A stretch of 64,000 nucleotides of DNA from Thermosynechococcus sp. (GTDB lineage: Bacteria; Cyanobacteriota; Cyanobacteriia; Thermosynechococcales; Thermosynechococcaceae). The position numbers and the translations under genes were made by a program. This document shows, piece by piece, positions 50,300 through 59,741 of this stretch; positions within the stretch are counted from its first letter, which is position 1, and every line of letters starts with the position of its first letter. Below the pieces are notes generated by a model. It was not told the origin of the DNA and did no database searches. It saw only the letters and a program-made list of their open reading frames with translations. The DNA lies in the NCBI RefSeq assembly GCF_025999095.1, contig NZ_AP024678.1, forward strand, positions 1,767,527 to 1,831,526, in the 5' to 3' direction.

Positions 50300-51256
50300 A
50301 TGTTTTTCAGTGTTGTCATCCCTACCTATAACCGCCTGCCGATTTTAGAAAAGTGTCTGCGGGCGATCGCCCATCAAAGATGGCATCCTGATCTGGGCAT
50401 CAAGGGCTATGAAGTCATTATTGTTGACGATGGTTCAACGGACAATACGGTTGAGTGGCTCAAAGCGCATCAGCCTGAATTCCCCTGTGTGCAATGGTTG
50501 CAACAGGAGCATCTTGGCCCTGCAGCTGCTCGCAATCTGGGTATCCAAGCGGCTCAGGGTGACTGGATTATCTTTATTGATAGCGACTTAGTTGTGACTT
50601 CAACCTTCTTAGCAGCCCATGCTCGGTGCTTAATGCGAGAACAAAAACGCCTTGGAATAGAGGATGTGACTCAGGTCCCTGCCTTTTCCTATGGGCGTGT
50701 GATCAATACCTGTAATTTTGAAGATCCAACTTCAGAGCCATATAAGATCACTGATTTTTCAGCTGCCTATTTTGCAACAGGAAATGTGGCGATCGCCCGC
50801 CACTGGTTGGAAAAGGCAGGCCTCTTTGATACCCAGTTTCAACTCTACGGCTGGGAAGATTTAGAACTAGGGGTGCGCCTAAAAAAATTAGGTTTACGAT
50901 TACTGAAGTGCCCTGAAGCCGTTGGCTACCACTGGCATCCCTCCTTTTCCCTCAGCCAAGTGCCTGCCCTCATTCAGAAAGAGATTGAAAGGGGGAGAAT
51001 GGGGGTCTTGTTCTATAAAAAGCATCCGATTTGGGAAGTGAAGCTCATGATTCAAATGACCCCTTTTCATTACCTTCTTTGGGCAATCCTATCCCTCGGT
51101 GGTATGCTCAATGAAAAAACACTGGCGCCCCTGTTGCAATGGTTGATTAACATCGGTCGCCCCCAAGATGCCCTTGAAGTGGCTCGCATCTTTTTGAACT
51201 GGTACAATGTTCAAGCGGTTTATGCAGCCTATCAAAATGAAATTAAAGCGATGTAA
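50300..51256 (+). CDS. Glycosyltransferase family 2 (galactosyltransferase-like)
   Basis: The 318-residue protein contains FSVVIPTYNRLPILEKCLRA, YEVIIVDDGSTDNTVEWLKA, GDWIIFIDSDLVVT and the LFDTQFQLYGWEDLELGVRL acceptor-side motif. It is a cytoplasmic or peripheral GT-A enzyme with a helical C-terminal tail. A GGAG ribosome binding site precedes ATG 50300. Together with the GT2 and GT10 genes it points to local glycan synthesis. Confidence 0.9.
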   Translation: MFFSVVIPTYNRLPILEKCLRAIAHQRWHPDLGIKGYEVIIVDDGSTDNTVEWLKAHQPEFPCVQWLQQEHLGPAAARNLGIQAAQGDWIIFIDSDLVVTSTFLAAHARCLMREQKRLGIEDVTQVPAFSYGRVINTCNFEDPTSEPYKITDFSAAYFATGNVAIARHWLEKAGLFDTQFQLYGWEDLELGVRLKKLGLRLLKCPEAVGYHWHPSFSLSQVPALIQKEIERGRMGVLFYKKHPIWEVKLMIQMTPFHYLLWAILSLGGMLNEKTLAPLLQWLINIGRPQDALEVARIFLNWYNVQAVYAAYQNEIKAM

Positions 51257-51356
51257 GGAACCAGTGGCAAATTGACGGGCAAGCTTTTGATAGAATTAAT
51301 TAGCTTCCCTCCATATTTGAGTTTCCAAGTAGCGGTTGTTAGGCTAGTAATTTTTT

Positions 51357-52400
51357 ATGAGCAGGCCAACCCTGTCACCAGCACTCAAAGCCCGTTTAGC
51401 GACGCCATTGCAGATTGGCTCTGTTACGGTCAATAGTCGGGTATTGCAGTCCCCTTTAGCAGGTGTGACCGACCTAGTCTTTCGGCGCTTGGTGCGCCGC
51501 TATGCCCCTGAGTCAATGATGTACACCGAGATGGTCAGTGCTTCGGGGCTGCACTATCTGAAAACATTACCCCGGATTATGGAAGTGGATGCGCATGAGC
51601 ATCCCATTAGTATTCAGCTTTTTGACTGCCGGCCTGATTTTCTCGCAGAAGCCGCGATAAAGGCAGTGGCTGAAGGGGCGGATACCGTGGACATCAATAT
51701 GGGCTGCCCCGTGAATAAAATCACGAAGAATGGCGGTGGTTCTTCCCTGCTGCGGGATGTGCAAACAGCAGTAACGATTGTGCGTACGGTCTCAAAGGCG
51801 GTGCCTGTGCCAGTCACGGTGAAAACTCGCATTGGCTGGAGCGATGAGGAAATCAATATCCTTGACTTTGCCAAGGCGATGGAAGATGCTGGCGCAGCCA
51901 TGATTACGGTGCATGGGCGTACCCGTGCCCAGGGCTTTAATGGCCCAGCCCGCTGGGAGTGGATTGGGCGGGTGAAGGAGCGCGTCAGTATTCCCGTGAT
52001 TGCCAATGGCGATATTTTCTCGGTAGAGGCGGCAGTCCGCTGCTTGGAGCAAACTGGGGCAGATGGGGTGATGTGCTCGCGGGGAACGATGGGATATCCC
52101 TTCTTGGTGGGAGAAATTGATCACTTTTTGAAAACAGGGGAATTGCGGCCGGCGCCAACGGTGGTTGAGCGTCTGCAATGTGCGCGGGATCATCTGATTG
52201 CCCTCTGGGAGTACAAAGGGGAACGGGGGATTCGCCAAGCGCGTAAGCATTTGACGTGGTACGCCAAGGGCTTTGCCGATGCAGCGGCACTGCGCAGTGA
52301 ATTGTGTCGCATTGAAACCCTAGGGGCTGGTTTAGCTCTCCTGGATGCAGCAATTGAGCGCTTGCAAATGGCCTCCGAAACAGAGGCGATCGCAGCCTAA
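51357..52400 (+). CDS. dus: tRNA-dihydrouridine synthase (DusB-like)
   Basis: Dus enzymes reduce uridines in tRNA using FMN and NADPH. The 347 residues show QSPLAGVTDLVFRRLVRRYA, QLFDCRPDFLAEAAI, ADTVDINMGCPVNKITKNGG (catalytic Cys in GCPVNKI), VTVKTRIGWSDEE and DGVMCSRGTMGYPFL. Length fits DusB-type. It is followed by a noncoding stretch before pflB. No nifR3 partner (ntrB) is here. Confidence 0.93.
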   Translation: MSRPTLSPALKARLATPLQIGSVTVNSRVLQSPLAGVTDLVFRRLVRRYAPESMMYTEMVSASGLHYLKTLPRIMEVDAHEHPISIQLFDCRPDFLAEAAIKAVAEGADTVDINMGCPVNKITKNGGGSSLLRDVQTAVTIVRTVSKAVPVPVTVKTRIGWSDEEINILDFAKAMEDAGAAMITVHGRTRAQGFNGPARWEWIGRVKERVSIPVIANGDIFSVEAAVRCLEQTGADGVMCSRGTMGYPFLVGEIDHFLKTGELRPAPTVVERLQCARDHLIALWEYKGERGIRQARKHLTWYAKGFADAAALRSELCRIETLGAGLALLDAAIERLQMASETEAIAA

Positions 52401-52744
52401 ACAAATGAAAAAAAAAGATTAGAAAAAAAGATTAAAGATTTGTGTTTTGCAACAAAAGATTTGTGTTTCGCAACATTTGCACAAAAATTTCGTAAAAAAA
52501 CTCCTAGAACCGACAGGTTATACGGGTTATAATGAAACTGTAGGTGTAAGCAGGCTAGAAAATAGTAATCAGGCTGGGCCTACAAAAAGTTCGTTTGCAT
52601 TTGTAGATTGAGCACAATTTTTTAATCTCTTACCCATTTTCTAGCATTTACAGTTAGCAGGTTCTGACTGGTTGGAAGGGGCGATCGCTATCGGTTACAG
52701 GCGATCGCGAGAAATTGCTGCCCACTTGATGAGGAACATGGACT
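52401..52744 (+). promoter_or_regulatory. pflB upstream region with TATAAT and repeat pair
   Basis: The 344-base intergenic region contains TATAAT at 52528-52533, a long AT-rich track with several gattaaa/gattaga repeats, and the 20-bp near-identical pair at 52435-52475. Transcription from TATAAT would give an untranslated leader of about 205 bases before ATG 52745. The -35 is poor. The stop of dus is at 52400 and a possible weak poly-A tract follows; I see no coding frame. Confidence 0.5.
52435..52475. repeat. Two near-identical 20-bp direct repeats upstream of pflB
   Basis: AAGATTTGTGTTTTGCAACA (52435-52454) and AAGATTTGTGTTTCGCAACA (52456-52475) differ at one base and are spaced 21 bases. 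Each holds a palindrome-like TGTT-N4-AACA core. They could be operator sites for a regulator, about 50-90 bases upstream of the TATAAT, or a slippage product of a single sequence. Confidence 0.75.
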
Positions 52745-55012
52745 ATGAACTGTACACGCCACACTACCCGCTACACAGAATTGCCCGAAGCGGCATGGCA
52801 AGGATTTACAGGGGGTGACTGGGTTGAGCACATTGATGTGCGCGACTTTATTCAGCGCAACTATACCCCCTACACTGGAGATGCTTCCTTCCTCGTAGGC
52901 GCCAGCGATCGCACCCAGCAACTCTGGGCAAAAGTGCGTGCGCTGATGGCTCTCGAGCGCGAAAAAGGCGTCCTTGATGCCGATACCAGCGTACCTTCCT
53001 CAATCACAGCCCACCCACCGGGTTACATCGATCGGGAGCTGGAGCAAATCGTTGGCCTGCAAACCGATAAGCCCTTGAAACGGGCGATTATGCCCTTTGG
53101 CGGCATTCGCGTGGTTGAAACCGCCCTCAAGGCCTACGGCTATGAACTAGATCCGCGCACGAAGGAAATCTTTACCAAATATCGCAAAACCCACAACGAT
53201 GGGGTCTTTGATGCCTACACACCCGAAATGCGCCGCTGCCGCAAATCGGGGATCATTACCGGACTGCCAGATGCCTACGGTCGGGGTCGGATTATTGGTG
53301 ACTATCGCCGCGTGCCGCTCTACGGGGTGGATCGCTTGATTGCCGACAAACAGGCGCAGCAGGCCTCCCTTGACGTCGATGTCATGGATGAAGAAACCAT
53401 CCGCCTGCGCGAAGAGCTCTCAGAGCAAATCAAAGCCCTCCATGAACTCAAGGAAATGGCCGCCAGCTATGGCTTTGATATTTCACGGCCAGCGGCCAAT
53501 GGCAAAGAGGCTATTCAGTGGCTCTACTTTGGCTACCTGGCGGCGGTCAAAGAACAAAACGGCGCTGCCATGTCCCTTGGGCGGGTCTCAACCTTTCTGG
53601 ACATTTACTTTGAACGGGATTTGCGTCACGGCACAGCCACAGAAGCCGACCTTCAAGAGTGGATTGACCACTTTGTCATGAAACTGCGGATGGTGCGCTT
53701 CCTGCGGACGCCGGAATACAATGAACTCTTCTCTGGGGATCCCACGTGGGTCACGGAGTCCATTGGCGGTATGGGTCTCGATGGTCGCCCGTTGGTGACG
53801 AAAACCAGCTTCCGTATTCTGAATACACTCTATACCCTGGGGCCTGCCCCCGAACCCAACCTGACGGTGCTGTGGTCGGAAAACTTGCCGGAGGCCTTCA
53901 AGCGTTTCTGTGCCCAAGTGTCCATTGACACCAGTTCGATTCAATACGAAAACGACGACCTGATGCGTCCCTACTGGGGGGATGACTACGCGATCGCCTG
54001 CTGCGTTTCAGCGATGCGAGTCGGCAAACAAATGCAATTCTTTGGGGCACGGGTGAACTTGGCCAAGGCCCTCCTCTACGCAATCAACGGGGGGCGGGAT
54101 GAAGTCTCTGGTCAGCAGGTGGCACCGATGTTTGCCCCAATTACCGGCGACACCCTGAAGTGGGAAGAGGTGCTGCCGCGCTTTGAGCAGATGATGGCTT
54201 GGTTGGCGAAGGTGTATGTAAATACCCTCAACGTCATCCACTACATGCACGATAAGTACTGCTATGAGCGGCTGGAGATGGCGCTCCACGATCGCGATGT
54301 CTTCCGCACAATGGCCTGTGGTGTGGCTGGTCTATCGGTGGTGGCGGATGCCCTCTCGGCCATTAAGTATGCCGAGGTGAAAGTAATCCGCAATGCCGAA
54401 GGGTTGGCCGTAGATTACGAGATCAAGGGCGACTTTCCGAAGTACGGCAACAATGACGATCGCGTGGATAGTCTTGCCGTGTGGGTCGTGGAAACCTTCA
54501 TGAACGAAGTCCGCAAACACAAAACCTACCGCAATGCCGTGCCTACGCAGTCAATCCTGACAATTACCTCCAACGTCGTCTATGGCAAGAAAACCGGCAG
54601 TACTCCCGATGGCCGCAAGGCGGGTGAACCGTTTGCACCAGGGGCCAACCCCATGCACGGTCGCGATACCAAAGGGGCGATCGCCTCACTGGCGTCCGTG
54701 GCCAAGTTGCCCTATGTCCATGCCCAAGATGGCATCTCCAACACGTTCTCTATCGTGCCTAGTGCCCTTGGCAAGACCCGGGAAGATCAAATCAGCAACC
54801 TGGTGAATATGTTGGATGGGTACATCCATGATCAGGGCTTCCACATCAACGTCAACGTGCTCAACCGCGAAATGTTGTTGGATGCTATGGATCACCCTGA
54901 ACGGTACCCACAACTCACCATTCGGGTGTCTGGATATGCGGTGAACTTCATTAAGCTCACCCGCGAACAACAGTTGGATGTCATTAACCGCACGTTCCAC
55001 GAACACTTTTAG
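52745..55012 (+). CDS. pflB: Pyruvate formate-lyase (formate C-acetyltransferase)
   Basis: PFL splits pyruvate and CoA into acetyl-CoA and formate under anoxic conditions. The 755 residues match E. coli PflB along the full length. The catalytic Cys pair is C419-C420 (in [15 protein letters not shown]), and the glycyl radical site is in RVSGYAV at about 727-733 (Gly730). [14 protein letters not shown] and [20 protein letters not shown] are family features. No pflA activase gene lies next to it, unlike most bacteria, so activation must depend on an activase elsewhere. Enzymes of this type are rare in cyanobacteria but known in the Thermosynechococcus group. Expected in dark fermentation. Confidence 0.96.
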   Translation: MNCTRHTTRYTELPEAAWQGFTGGDWVEHIDVRDFIQRNYTPYTGDASFLVGASDRTQQLWAKVRALMALEREKGVLDADTSVPSSITAHPPGYIDRELEQIVGLQTDKPLKRAIMPFGGIRVVETALKAYGYELDPRTKEIFTKYRKTHNDGVFDAYTPEMRRCRKSGIITGLPDAYGRGRIIGDYRRVPLYGVDRLIADKQAQQASLDVDVMDEETIRLREELSEQIKALHELKEMAASYGFDISRPAANGKEAIQWLYFGYLAAVKEQNGAAMSLGRVSTFLDIYFERDLRHGTATEADLQEWIDHFVMKLRMVRFLRTPEYNELFSGDPTWVTESIGGMGLDGRPLVTKTSFRILNTLYTLGPAPEPNLTVLWSENLPEAFKRFCAQVSIDTSSIQYENDDLMRPYWGDDYAIACCVSAMRVGKQMQFFGARVNLAKALLYAINGGRDEVSGQQVAPMFAPITGDTLKWEEVLPRFEQMMAWLAKVYVNTLNVIHYMHDKYCYERLEMALHDRDVFRTMACGVAGLSVVADALSAIKYAEVKVIRNAEGLAVDYEIKGDFPKYGNNDDRVDSLAVWVVETFMNEVRKHKTYRNAVPTQSILTITSNVVYGKKTGSTPDGRKAGEPFAPGANPMHGRDTKGAIASLASVAKLPYVHAQDGISNTFSIVPSALGKTREDQISNLVNMLDGYIHDQGFHINVNVLNREMLLDAMDHPERYPQLTIRVSGYAVNFIKLTREQQLDVINRTFHEHF

Positions 55013-55108
55013 GCTCACGGGGCAACTGCTGCCCAGGTGAACGCCGCCTCCTCTACTTCGAGCGATCGGGGTAGATTTTTTATGGTGGTTGCGTGGGGGT
55101 TCGAGGGC

Positions 55109-55876
55109 ATGGTGAGTCTGGTAAATCTTCCCTTTTTCTATGGCCATGGGGCGGGCGATCGCGCCTGTTTGCTCCTCCATGGCTTGGGGGGCGGGGCTTA
55201 TGAACTGCAACTGTTGGGAGAAGTTCTCTATGAAACGGGCTGGACGGTTCAGGGTATTCTCTATCCGGGGCACGATCGCCCCAGAGCCCAAATGCCGCCT
55301 TCGACTTGGCCGCAGTGGTATGAAGCAGCAGTGAGCGCTTTTGAGGCCTTGCGAGAGAGCTACTCAACGGTTGCGGTGGTCGGCTTTTCCACAGGGGGGA
55401 CCCTAGCTCTCCATCTTGCCCGTCACTACTCCATTGATGCCCTAGTGCTCCTTGCGCCCTTTTTGCGTATCTATCGGCCTTGGTTTTTGCCGATCACGCC
55501 AGAGCGGCTTGTGCAGTCTCTTGGGCAGTGGATTCCCTGGGTGCCTCGGCGGAGCCTACCGCTTCGCGATCGCACTGTGCGCCAAGCCGCAGAAGCCGCC
55601 TGTTTTTTTAAGAGTTTCAACTTACAAGCCGTCCGCAGTGCCCTCGACCTCATTGCCCAAGTGGAGCAGGAGCTGCCAATGATCACAACGCCGACACTGA
55701 TTCTCCAAAGTCGCGCCGACACCATCGTGGCTCCCCAAGGGGCACAGAGGATCTATGAAGACTTAGGCAGTCCCGACAAGGAATTGCATTGGCTCAAGGA
55801 TTCGGATCATTTGCTCCCCCTGGATGTGGAGCGAGAGCAGGTATTCGCCAAGGTGGTCGCCTTTTTGGGAAGATAG
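55109..55876 (+). CDS. Alpha/beta hydrolase (esterase/monoacylglycerol lipase-like)
   Basis: The 255-residue protein has an alpha/beta hydrolase pattern: oxyanion region LLLHGLGGGAYELQLLGEVL, nucleophile elbow VVGFSTGGTLALHLAR (Ser in GFSTGG), and the His loop WLKDSDHLLPLDVERE with an Asp in QSRADTIVAP. This fits carboxylesterases or monoglyceride lipases such as those for lipid turnover. I chose ATG 55109 (GAGGG upstream). An ATG at 55082 is a possible alternative. It is the first gene of a run hydrolase, TusA-like, rsgA, HpnB-like. Confidence 0.85.
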   Translation: MVSLVNLPFFYGHGAGDRACLLLHGLGGGAYELQLLGEVLYETGWTVQGILYPGHDRPRAQMPPSTWPQWYEAAVSAFEALRESYSTVAVVGFSTGGTLALHLARHYSIDALVLLAPFLRIYRPWFLPITPERLVQSLGQWIPWVPRRSLPLRDRTVRQAAEAACFFKSFNLQAVRSALDLIAQVEQELPMITTPTLILQSRADTIVAPQGAQRIYEDLGSPDKELHWLKDSDHLLPLDVEREQVFAKVVAFLGR

Positions 55877-55900
55877 TTGCAGTTGGTTACTGGCCCTGCC

Positions 55901-56122
55901 ATGGAAACATTGGATCTACGGGGAACGCCCTGTCCTTTGAACTTTGTGCGCACGAAACTGCGCCTGCAACAGTTGCCCCCCCAGCAGCCCCTTGAGGTGT
56001 GGTTGGATGCAGGAGAACCCATTGAGCAGGTGCCCGATAGTTTGCGGATGGCAGGCTATGAGGTTCTCAGAATTGAGCCACGGCAGGACTATTTTGCCCT
56101 TCAGGTGCAGCGTCCCGCATGA
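55901..56122 (+). CDS. TusA/SirA-like sulfur-carrier protein
   Basis: The 73-residue protein has the TusA fold signature TLDLRGTPCPLNFVRTKLRL, with the CPxP-like Cys near residue 12 (here CPLN). Family members pass sulfur for tRNA thiolation or other sulfur transfer. The start ATG 55901 is selected; a TTG at 55877 would add eight residues. rsgA overlaps it by 4 bases, indicating translational coupling. The partner proteins are not in this window. Confidence 0.82.
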   Translation: METLDLRGTPCPLNFVRTKLRLQQLPPQQPLEVWLDAGEPIEQVPDSLRMAGYEVLRIEPRQDYFALQVQRPA

Positions 56123-57165
56123 GTGAGCTGGTGGGCTTGGTGCGAGCTGTCCAGGCCAATTACTATCGTGTCCGCCTACGGGAACCCACCAATGGGGTTG
56201 AGGAACTCCTCTGCGTGCGCCGTGCTCGCCTCAAGAAGATGGGGCAACAGATCTGCGTGGGAGATTGGGTGGTGGTGAGCCATCCCGATTGGCCAGGACA
56301 ACGGGGGGCGATCGCTGAGATTTTGCCCCGCCGCAATCAATTGCCCCGCCCGGCAATTGCCAATGTAGATCAGATTTTGCTGCTTTTTGCCTTAGCCGAA
56401 CCCCCTGCCGATGTCCATCAAATTACCCGCTTCCTTTTGACCGCTGAAGGGTTAAATGTTGAAATTCAGGTGGTTTTTACCAAAGCGGATTTGGTTTCTC
56501 CCCAAGTGCAACAGCAGTGGCGCGATCGCCTGCAACAATGGGGCTATCGTTGCCATGTCCTCAGCCTTATCCAAGGAGCAGCTTGGCAGGCTCTGCGTCC
56601 CCATCTGGCCAATCAAATCACGGTCGTCTGTGGCCCCTCGGGGGTCGGCAAAAGTAGCTTGATCCGCCATCTTACACCTCGGGAGGATATTCGCGTCGGC
56701 GTGGTCTCCGATCACTGGCATCGAGGACGGCACACTACACGTCATGTGGAACTCTTTCCCCTACCGGCGGGGGGCTGGATTGCCGATACACCGGGCTTTA
56801 ACCAACCGGAATTGCCCCCAGAGCCGCAGCAATTGGCGGCGGCTTTTCCGGAGATTCGCCAACGGCTAAGCAAGAATCAGTGCCTCTTTGATAACTGTCG
56901 CCACGATCAGGAACCGGGCTGCTGTGTCCGTGGCAACTGGGAGCGCTACCCCCTCTACATTGAGTATTTACACCAGCTAGAAACAATCGCTAGTTCAGAG
57001 CCATCCTTGGGGAAGGTGCCCCCAGTGAAGGCCAAGAGTGACCGCCAAGGTCAGCAGCGCCTTGAACCCCTCTTGGATCCGAAAAAATATCGTCGGCGAT
57101 CGCGACGGCAGCAACATCAGCACCTCAATCCCATGGCTGAAGAAGTCCTCGATAGCGAATGGTGA
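56119..57165 (+). CDS. rsgA: Ribosome small subunit GTPase RsgA (YjeQ/EngC)
   Basis: RsgA helps mature the 30S subunit. The 348 residues have an OB-fold start, the circularly permuted GTPase motifs with G1 GPSGVGKSSLIRHL near residue 172 (after the NKxD-like VFTKADL), and the zinc-knuckle region with FDNCRHDQEPGCCVRG, where the Cys and His bind zinc. The C-terminus is extended by about 45 basic residues. It overlaps the TusA-like gene by 4 bases and the next by 7. Confidence 0.94.
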   Translation: MSELVGLVRAVQANYYRVRLREPTNGVEELLCVRRARLKKMGQQICVGDWVVVSHPDWPGQRGAIAEILPRRNQLPRPAIANVDQILLLFALAEPPADVHQITRFLLTAEGLNVEIQVVFTKADLVSPQVQQQWRDRLQQWGYRCHVLSLIQGAAWQALRPHLANQITVVCGPSGVGKSSLIRHLTPREDIRVGVVSDHWHRGRHTTRHVELFPLPAGGWIADTPGFNQPELPPEPQQLAAAFPEIRQRLSKNQCLFDNCRHDQEPGCCVRGNWERYPLYIEYLHQLETIASSEPSLGKVPPVKAKSDRQGQQRLEPLLDPKKYRRRSRRQQHQHLNPMAEEVLDSEW

Positions 57166-58343
57166 TGACTATGCCCCCCGTGTTGACCTCTATCCTGTTG
57201 AGTGTCACAGGTCTTGCCCTTCTGATCTGGCTGGTTTTGCTGCTGTTTTGGGGAGAGTTTTGGCGCCCAGACCAGCGGCTACAGGGGGGAGATCTGAAGG
57301 TGTGGCCAACGGTCGTGATTGTCATTCCAGCCCGCAATGAGGCGGCGGTGATTGGCACCAGTGTGCGATCGCTCCTAGAACAGGACTACGCAGGACCCCT
57401 CCACCTGATTGTCGTGGACGATCAAAGTGACGATGGCACAGGAGACATTGCTCGCCAAACGGCTTTTGATCTCGGTCAGGGCGATCGCCTGACAATTATC
57501 GAGGGCACACCGCTCCCCCTCGGCTGGTCAGGTAAGCTCTGGGCACTGTCCCAAGGCATTGAAGCAGCCCGTGCCTTTGATCCCGATTACTTGCTGCTGA
57601 CGGATGCCGATATTGCCCACGATCGCCAAAATTTGCGCCAATTGGTTGCCCACGCCCGTCAGCAAAAATGCGCCCTGGTGTCCCTCATGGTGAAACTGCG
57701 CTGCCAAAGTCTCTGGGAAAAACTCCTGATTCCCGCCTTTGTCTTTTTCTTTGCCAAGCTCTATCCTTTCCGTTGGGTCAACGATCCGCAGCGGGCAACG
57801 GCAGCTGCCGCCGGCGGTTGTATTTTGATTGATCCCGCGGTGCTGGACAAAATTGGTGGCATTGCCTGTATTCGGGATGCCCTGATTGATGACTGTTCCT
57901 TGGCCGCCGCCGTCAAGCGAGCCGGCTACCGCATTTGGTTGGGGCTGACCCCCACCACTGTGAGCCTGCGTGCCTACAATACGCTCGGCAGTATTTGGCA
58001 GATGGTGGCTCGCACCGCCTATACGCAGTTGTCCTATTCGCCGCTTTTGCTTGTGGGAACGGTGATTGGCATGACCCTGGTGTATTTGTGGGCCCCCTTT
58101 GCCCTTGGGATCGGTCTTATGAGTCAATCACTGCCCTTAGCCGTCATGGGGGGACTCACTTGGGGGGCCATGGCGATCGCCTACGGGCCAACGGTGCGTT
58201 TCTATGGCCTTAATGGCGGTTGGGCGCTGACACTGCCCGTGATTGCCTTTCTCTATACCCTGATGACCCTGGATTCTGCCCGTCGTCACTGGCAAGGCCG
58301 GGGCGGTGCTTGGAAAGGACGGGTTTATCCGCGCAAGTCATAG
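57159..58343 (+). CDS. HpnB-like membrane glycosyltransferase (hopanoid-associated type)
   Basis: The 394-residue protein has an N-terminal membrane segment, a GT2 domain (VVIVIPARNEAAVIGTSVRS, LIVVDDQSDDGTGDIARQTA, DYLLLTDADIAHDRQNLRQL), the WSGKLWALSQG motif and a C-terminal cluster of membrane helices. This order is that of the HpnB family linked to hopanoid pathways; hopanoids are common in cyanobacteria. No squalene-hopene cyclase is nearby. ATG 57159 overlaps rsgA by 7 bases. The stop at 58341-58343 lies inside a 10-bp tandem duplication (58333-58352). Confidence 0.82.
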   Translation: MVMTMPPVLTSILLSVTGLALLIWLVLLLFWGEFWRPDQRLQGGDLKVWPTVVIVIPARNEAAVIGTSVRSLLEQDYAGPLHLIVVDDQSDDGTGDIARQTAFDLGQGDRLTIIEGTPLPLGWSGKLWALSQGIEAARAFDPDYLLLTDADIAHDRQNLRQLVAHARQQKCALVSLMVKLRCQSLWEKLLIPAFVFFFAKLYPFRWVNDPQRATAAAAGGCILIDPAVLDKIGGIACIRDALIDDCSLAAAVKRAGYRIWLGLTPTTVSLRAYNTLGSIWQMVARTAYTQLSYSPLLLVGTVIGMTLVYLWAPFALGIGLMSQSLPLAVMGGLTWGAMAIAYGPTVRFYGLNGGWALTLPVIAFLYTLMTLDSARRHWQGRGGAWKGRVYPRKS

Positions 58344-58352
58344 CAAGTCATA
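58333..58352. repeat. 10-bp perfect tandem duplication at the end of the HpnB-like gene
   Basis: gcaagtcata occurs twice in a row across the stop codon of the HpnB-like gene. Confidence 0.9.
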
Positions 58353-58651
58353 GATAGGGCGATAGGCCATGACAATGAGGGCGTCACTGGGGTCAAGGCC
58401 CGGAGAGTCTGTGGGACAAGGGTTGAGCAACACCTGTTGATTTTGGCGGCGAATCCCCACAAGGAGAACTGGATTGGCGGGATGGCGGTTGCTGTACTCA
58501 CTCACCCAAGCACTAAGGGCAGGAAATGAGAGGCCATAAAGGTGGCAGGATAGTACCTTGGCTCAATAAAGTAAAACTCATTGGGGTGATCGGAGTAGGT
58601 CAGGAGTTGGCGATAGACCTTGGGCATTTGCCGAAAGAGGGCACCTTGAGC

Positions 58652-58681
58652 CAGGATGCCAGAACTCAGGATGCCAGAACT
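58652..58681. repeat. 15-bp perfect tandem duplication in the decayed channel gene
   Basis: caggatgccagaact occurs twice in a row. In the minus-strand frame it repeats SGIL in place, so it does not itself shift the frame. Confidence 0.92.
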
Positions 58682-59076
58682 ATAGTCTTGGCTGAAAATG
58701 ACTTCATCGACCCCTGCTTCCTTGAGGTGGCGCTGGCGATCGCTATTCACCAATTCGGCCACCACATAAATATCCTGCTCGTGGCCGGGGGTTTTCTCTA
58801 GGTGCTTCACCACAAGGGCAATAAGCACATTTTTTTCATCGGGGACTGCCATATCGACATCGGCACGCAGAATAATTGCCTTGGCCTGGGGGCATTGAGG
58901 CATTCGAGGGTACTGCGGTGGGTGGCATCCCCCTGCACCACAAAACCATCGGTGCGCTCTTGAAATTCGGAGTTAAGTTTAATGGGTTCCGCACACAACA
59001 GGACAATATCGCGGGGAGAGTAGCGGTTGGCCTCAATGAGTTGCCGTAGTACAAGGGGAGCCTTGGTGTTCCAATT

Positions 59077-59105
59077 GCAGATAATAATTGCTAGCAGATA
59101 ATAAT
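59077..59105. repeat. Interrupted 12-bp duplication, period 17
   Basis: gcagataataat at 59077-59088 recurs at 59094-59105 with ttgcta between. The 17-base offset shifts the frame of the decayed channel gene. Confidence 0.85.
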
Positions 59106-59158
59106 ATGGTTGCTAAAGAAGTTCATGGGCAGCGTTTGGGCAAGGGCTTGGCTGACAA

Positions 59159-59182
59159 AGTCGGCGGAAAAGTCGGCGGAAA
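59159..59182. repeat. 12-bp perfect tandem duplication in the decayed channel gene
   Basis: agtcggcggaaa occurs twice in a row; translated on the minus strand it gives SADF twice. Confidence 0.92.
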
Positions 59183-59741
59183 ACTTGCCAATCAGGGCAC
59201 CAAAGGCAAAGGTGCCAAAGCGCAGTAGTAGCCGTTCACGACTTGCCTCAGCAGGGTTCGCGGGCATCGGGATACTCTCCCACCAGTGTGATGATTGCAT
59301 TACTGAGGGCCTCCCAAGCTCGGCTTGGCGACTGCAATGCCTCTTCGCTCCAGACAAAAGCCACAATCAACAGCCCCAGAATCGCGATCAACCCCAGGGT
59401 CAGGAAGCATTAAAGCCGCGCTTGCATTGGCTAGTGAGGGAAGCATCACGTCTATTCTAGGATTCCCTTGGTGACTATTTCCCTCTTGTAGAGTCTCCCA
59501 GATTCCAGTATCCTGACTGCTATACAGCCCTTTGCAATAGGATGGAACCCCCTCAAAACTGCAAAGACTGCTTAATAATGGAATCACATCCCCTCCGTAG
59601 GGCGATATGGCAGAGGAGCAATTTATCCAGCATCATGGAAACAACATCGGCAGTAAGGGAGCAGTCTCTTGAATAGGTCTGACCACCAACGACGCCGACG
59701 GAGAATGTATATCTGGGGTCGCCCCTAGAAGAATAGCTGCA

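Larger units (their letters stand above)
58344..59450 (-). pseudogene. Decayed ion-channel protein gene with TrkA-N-type domain
   Basis: Reading the minus strand from about 59450 down, the pieces of one protein follow in changing frames: FLTLGLIAILGLLIVAFVWS, then ALSNAIITLVGEYPDAREP, then RLLLRFGTFAFGALIGKF, then SADFVSQALAQTLPMNFFSN, then NTKAPLVLRQLIEANRYSPR, then QGDATHRSTLECLN, then AKAIILRADVDMAVPDEKNV, then AELVNSDRQRHLKEAGVDEV, and at the end SEYSNRHPANPVLLVGIRRQ to a stop near 58344. They fit a Castor/Pollux-type or K+ channel with a regulator-of-conductance domain. Several frame changes and an in-frame stop break it. Four short tandem duplications (58333, 58652, 59077, 59159) lie in or at its edge. 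Confidence 0.8.

Noticed and set aside
55018-55040. gggcaactgctgccc hairpin after pflB as a terminator
   Set aside because: Stem is short and there is no T-run.
54686-55291. Frame of 201 codons on the minus strand
   Set aside because: It is the reverse of the pflB end and the hydrolase gene start, both of which are well supported.
57528-58127. Frame of 199 codons on the minus strand
   Set aside because: Antisense to the HpnB-like glycosyltransferase, whose motifs are clear.
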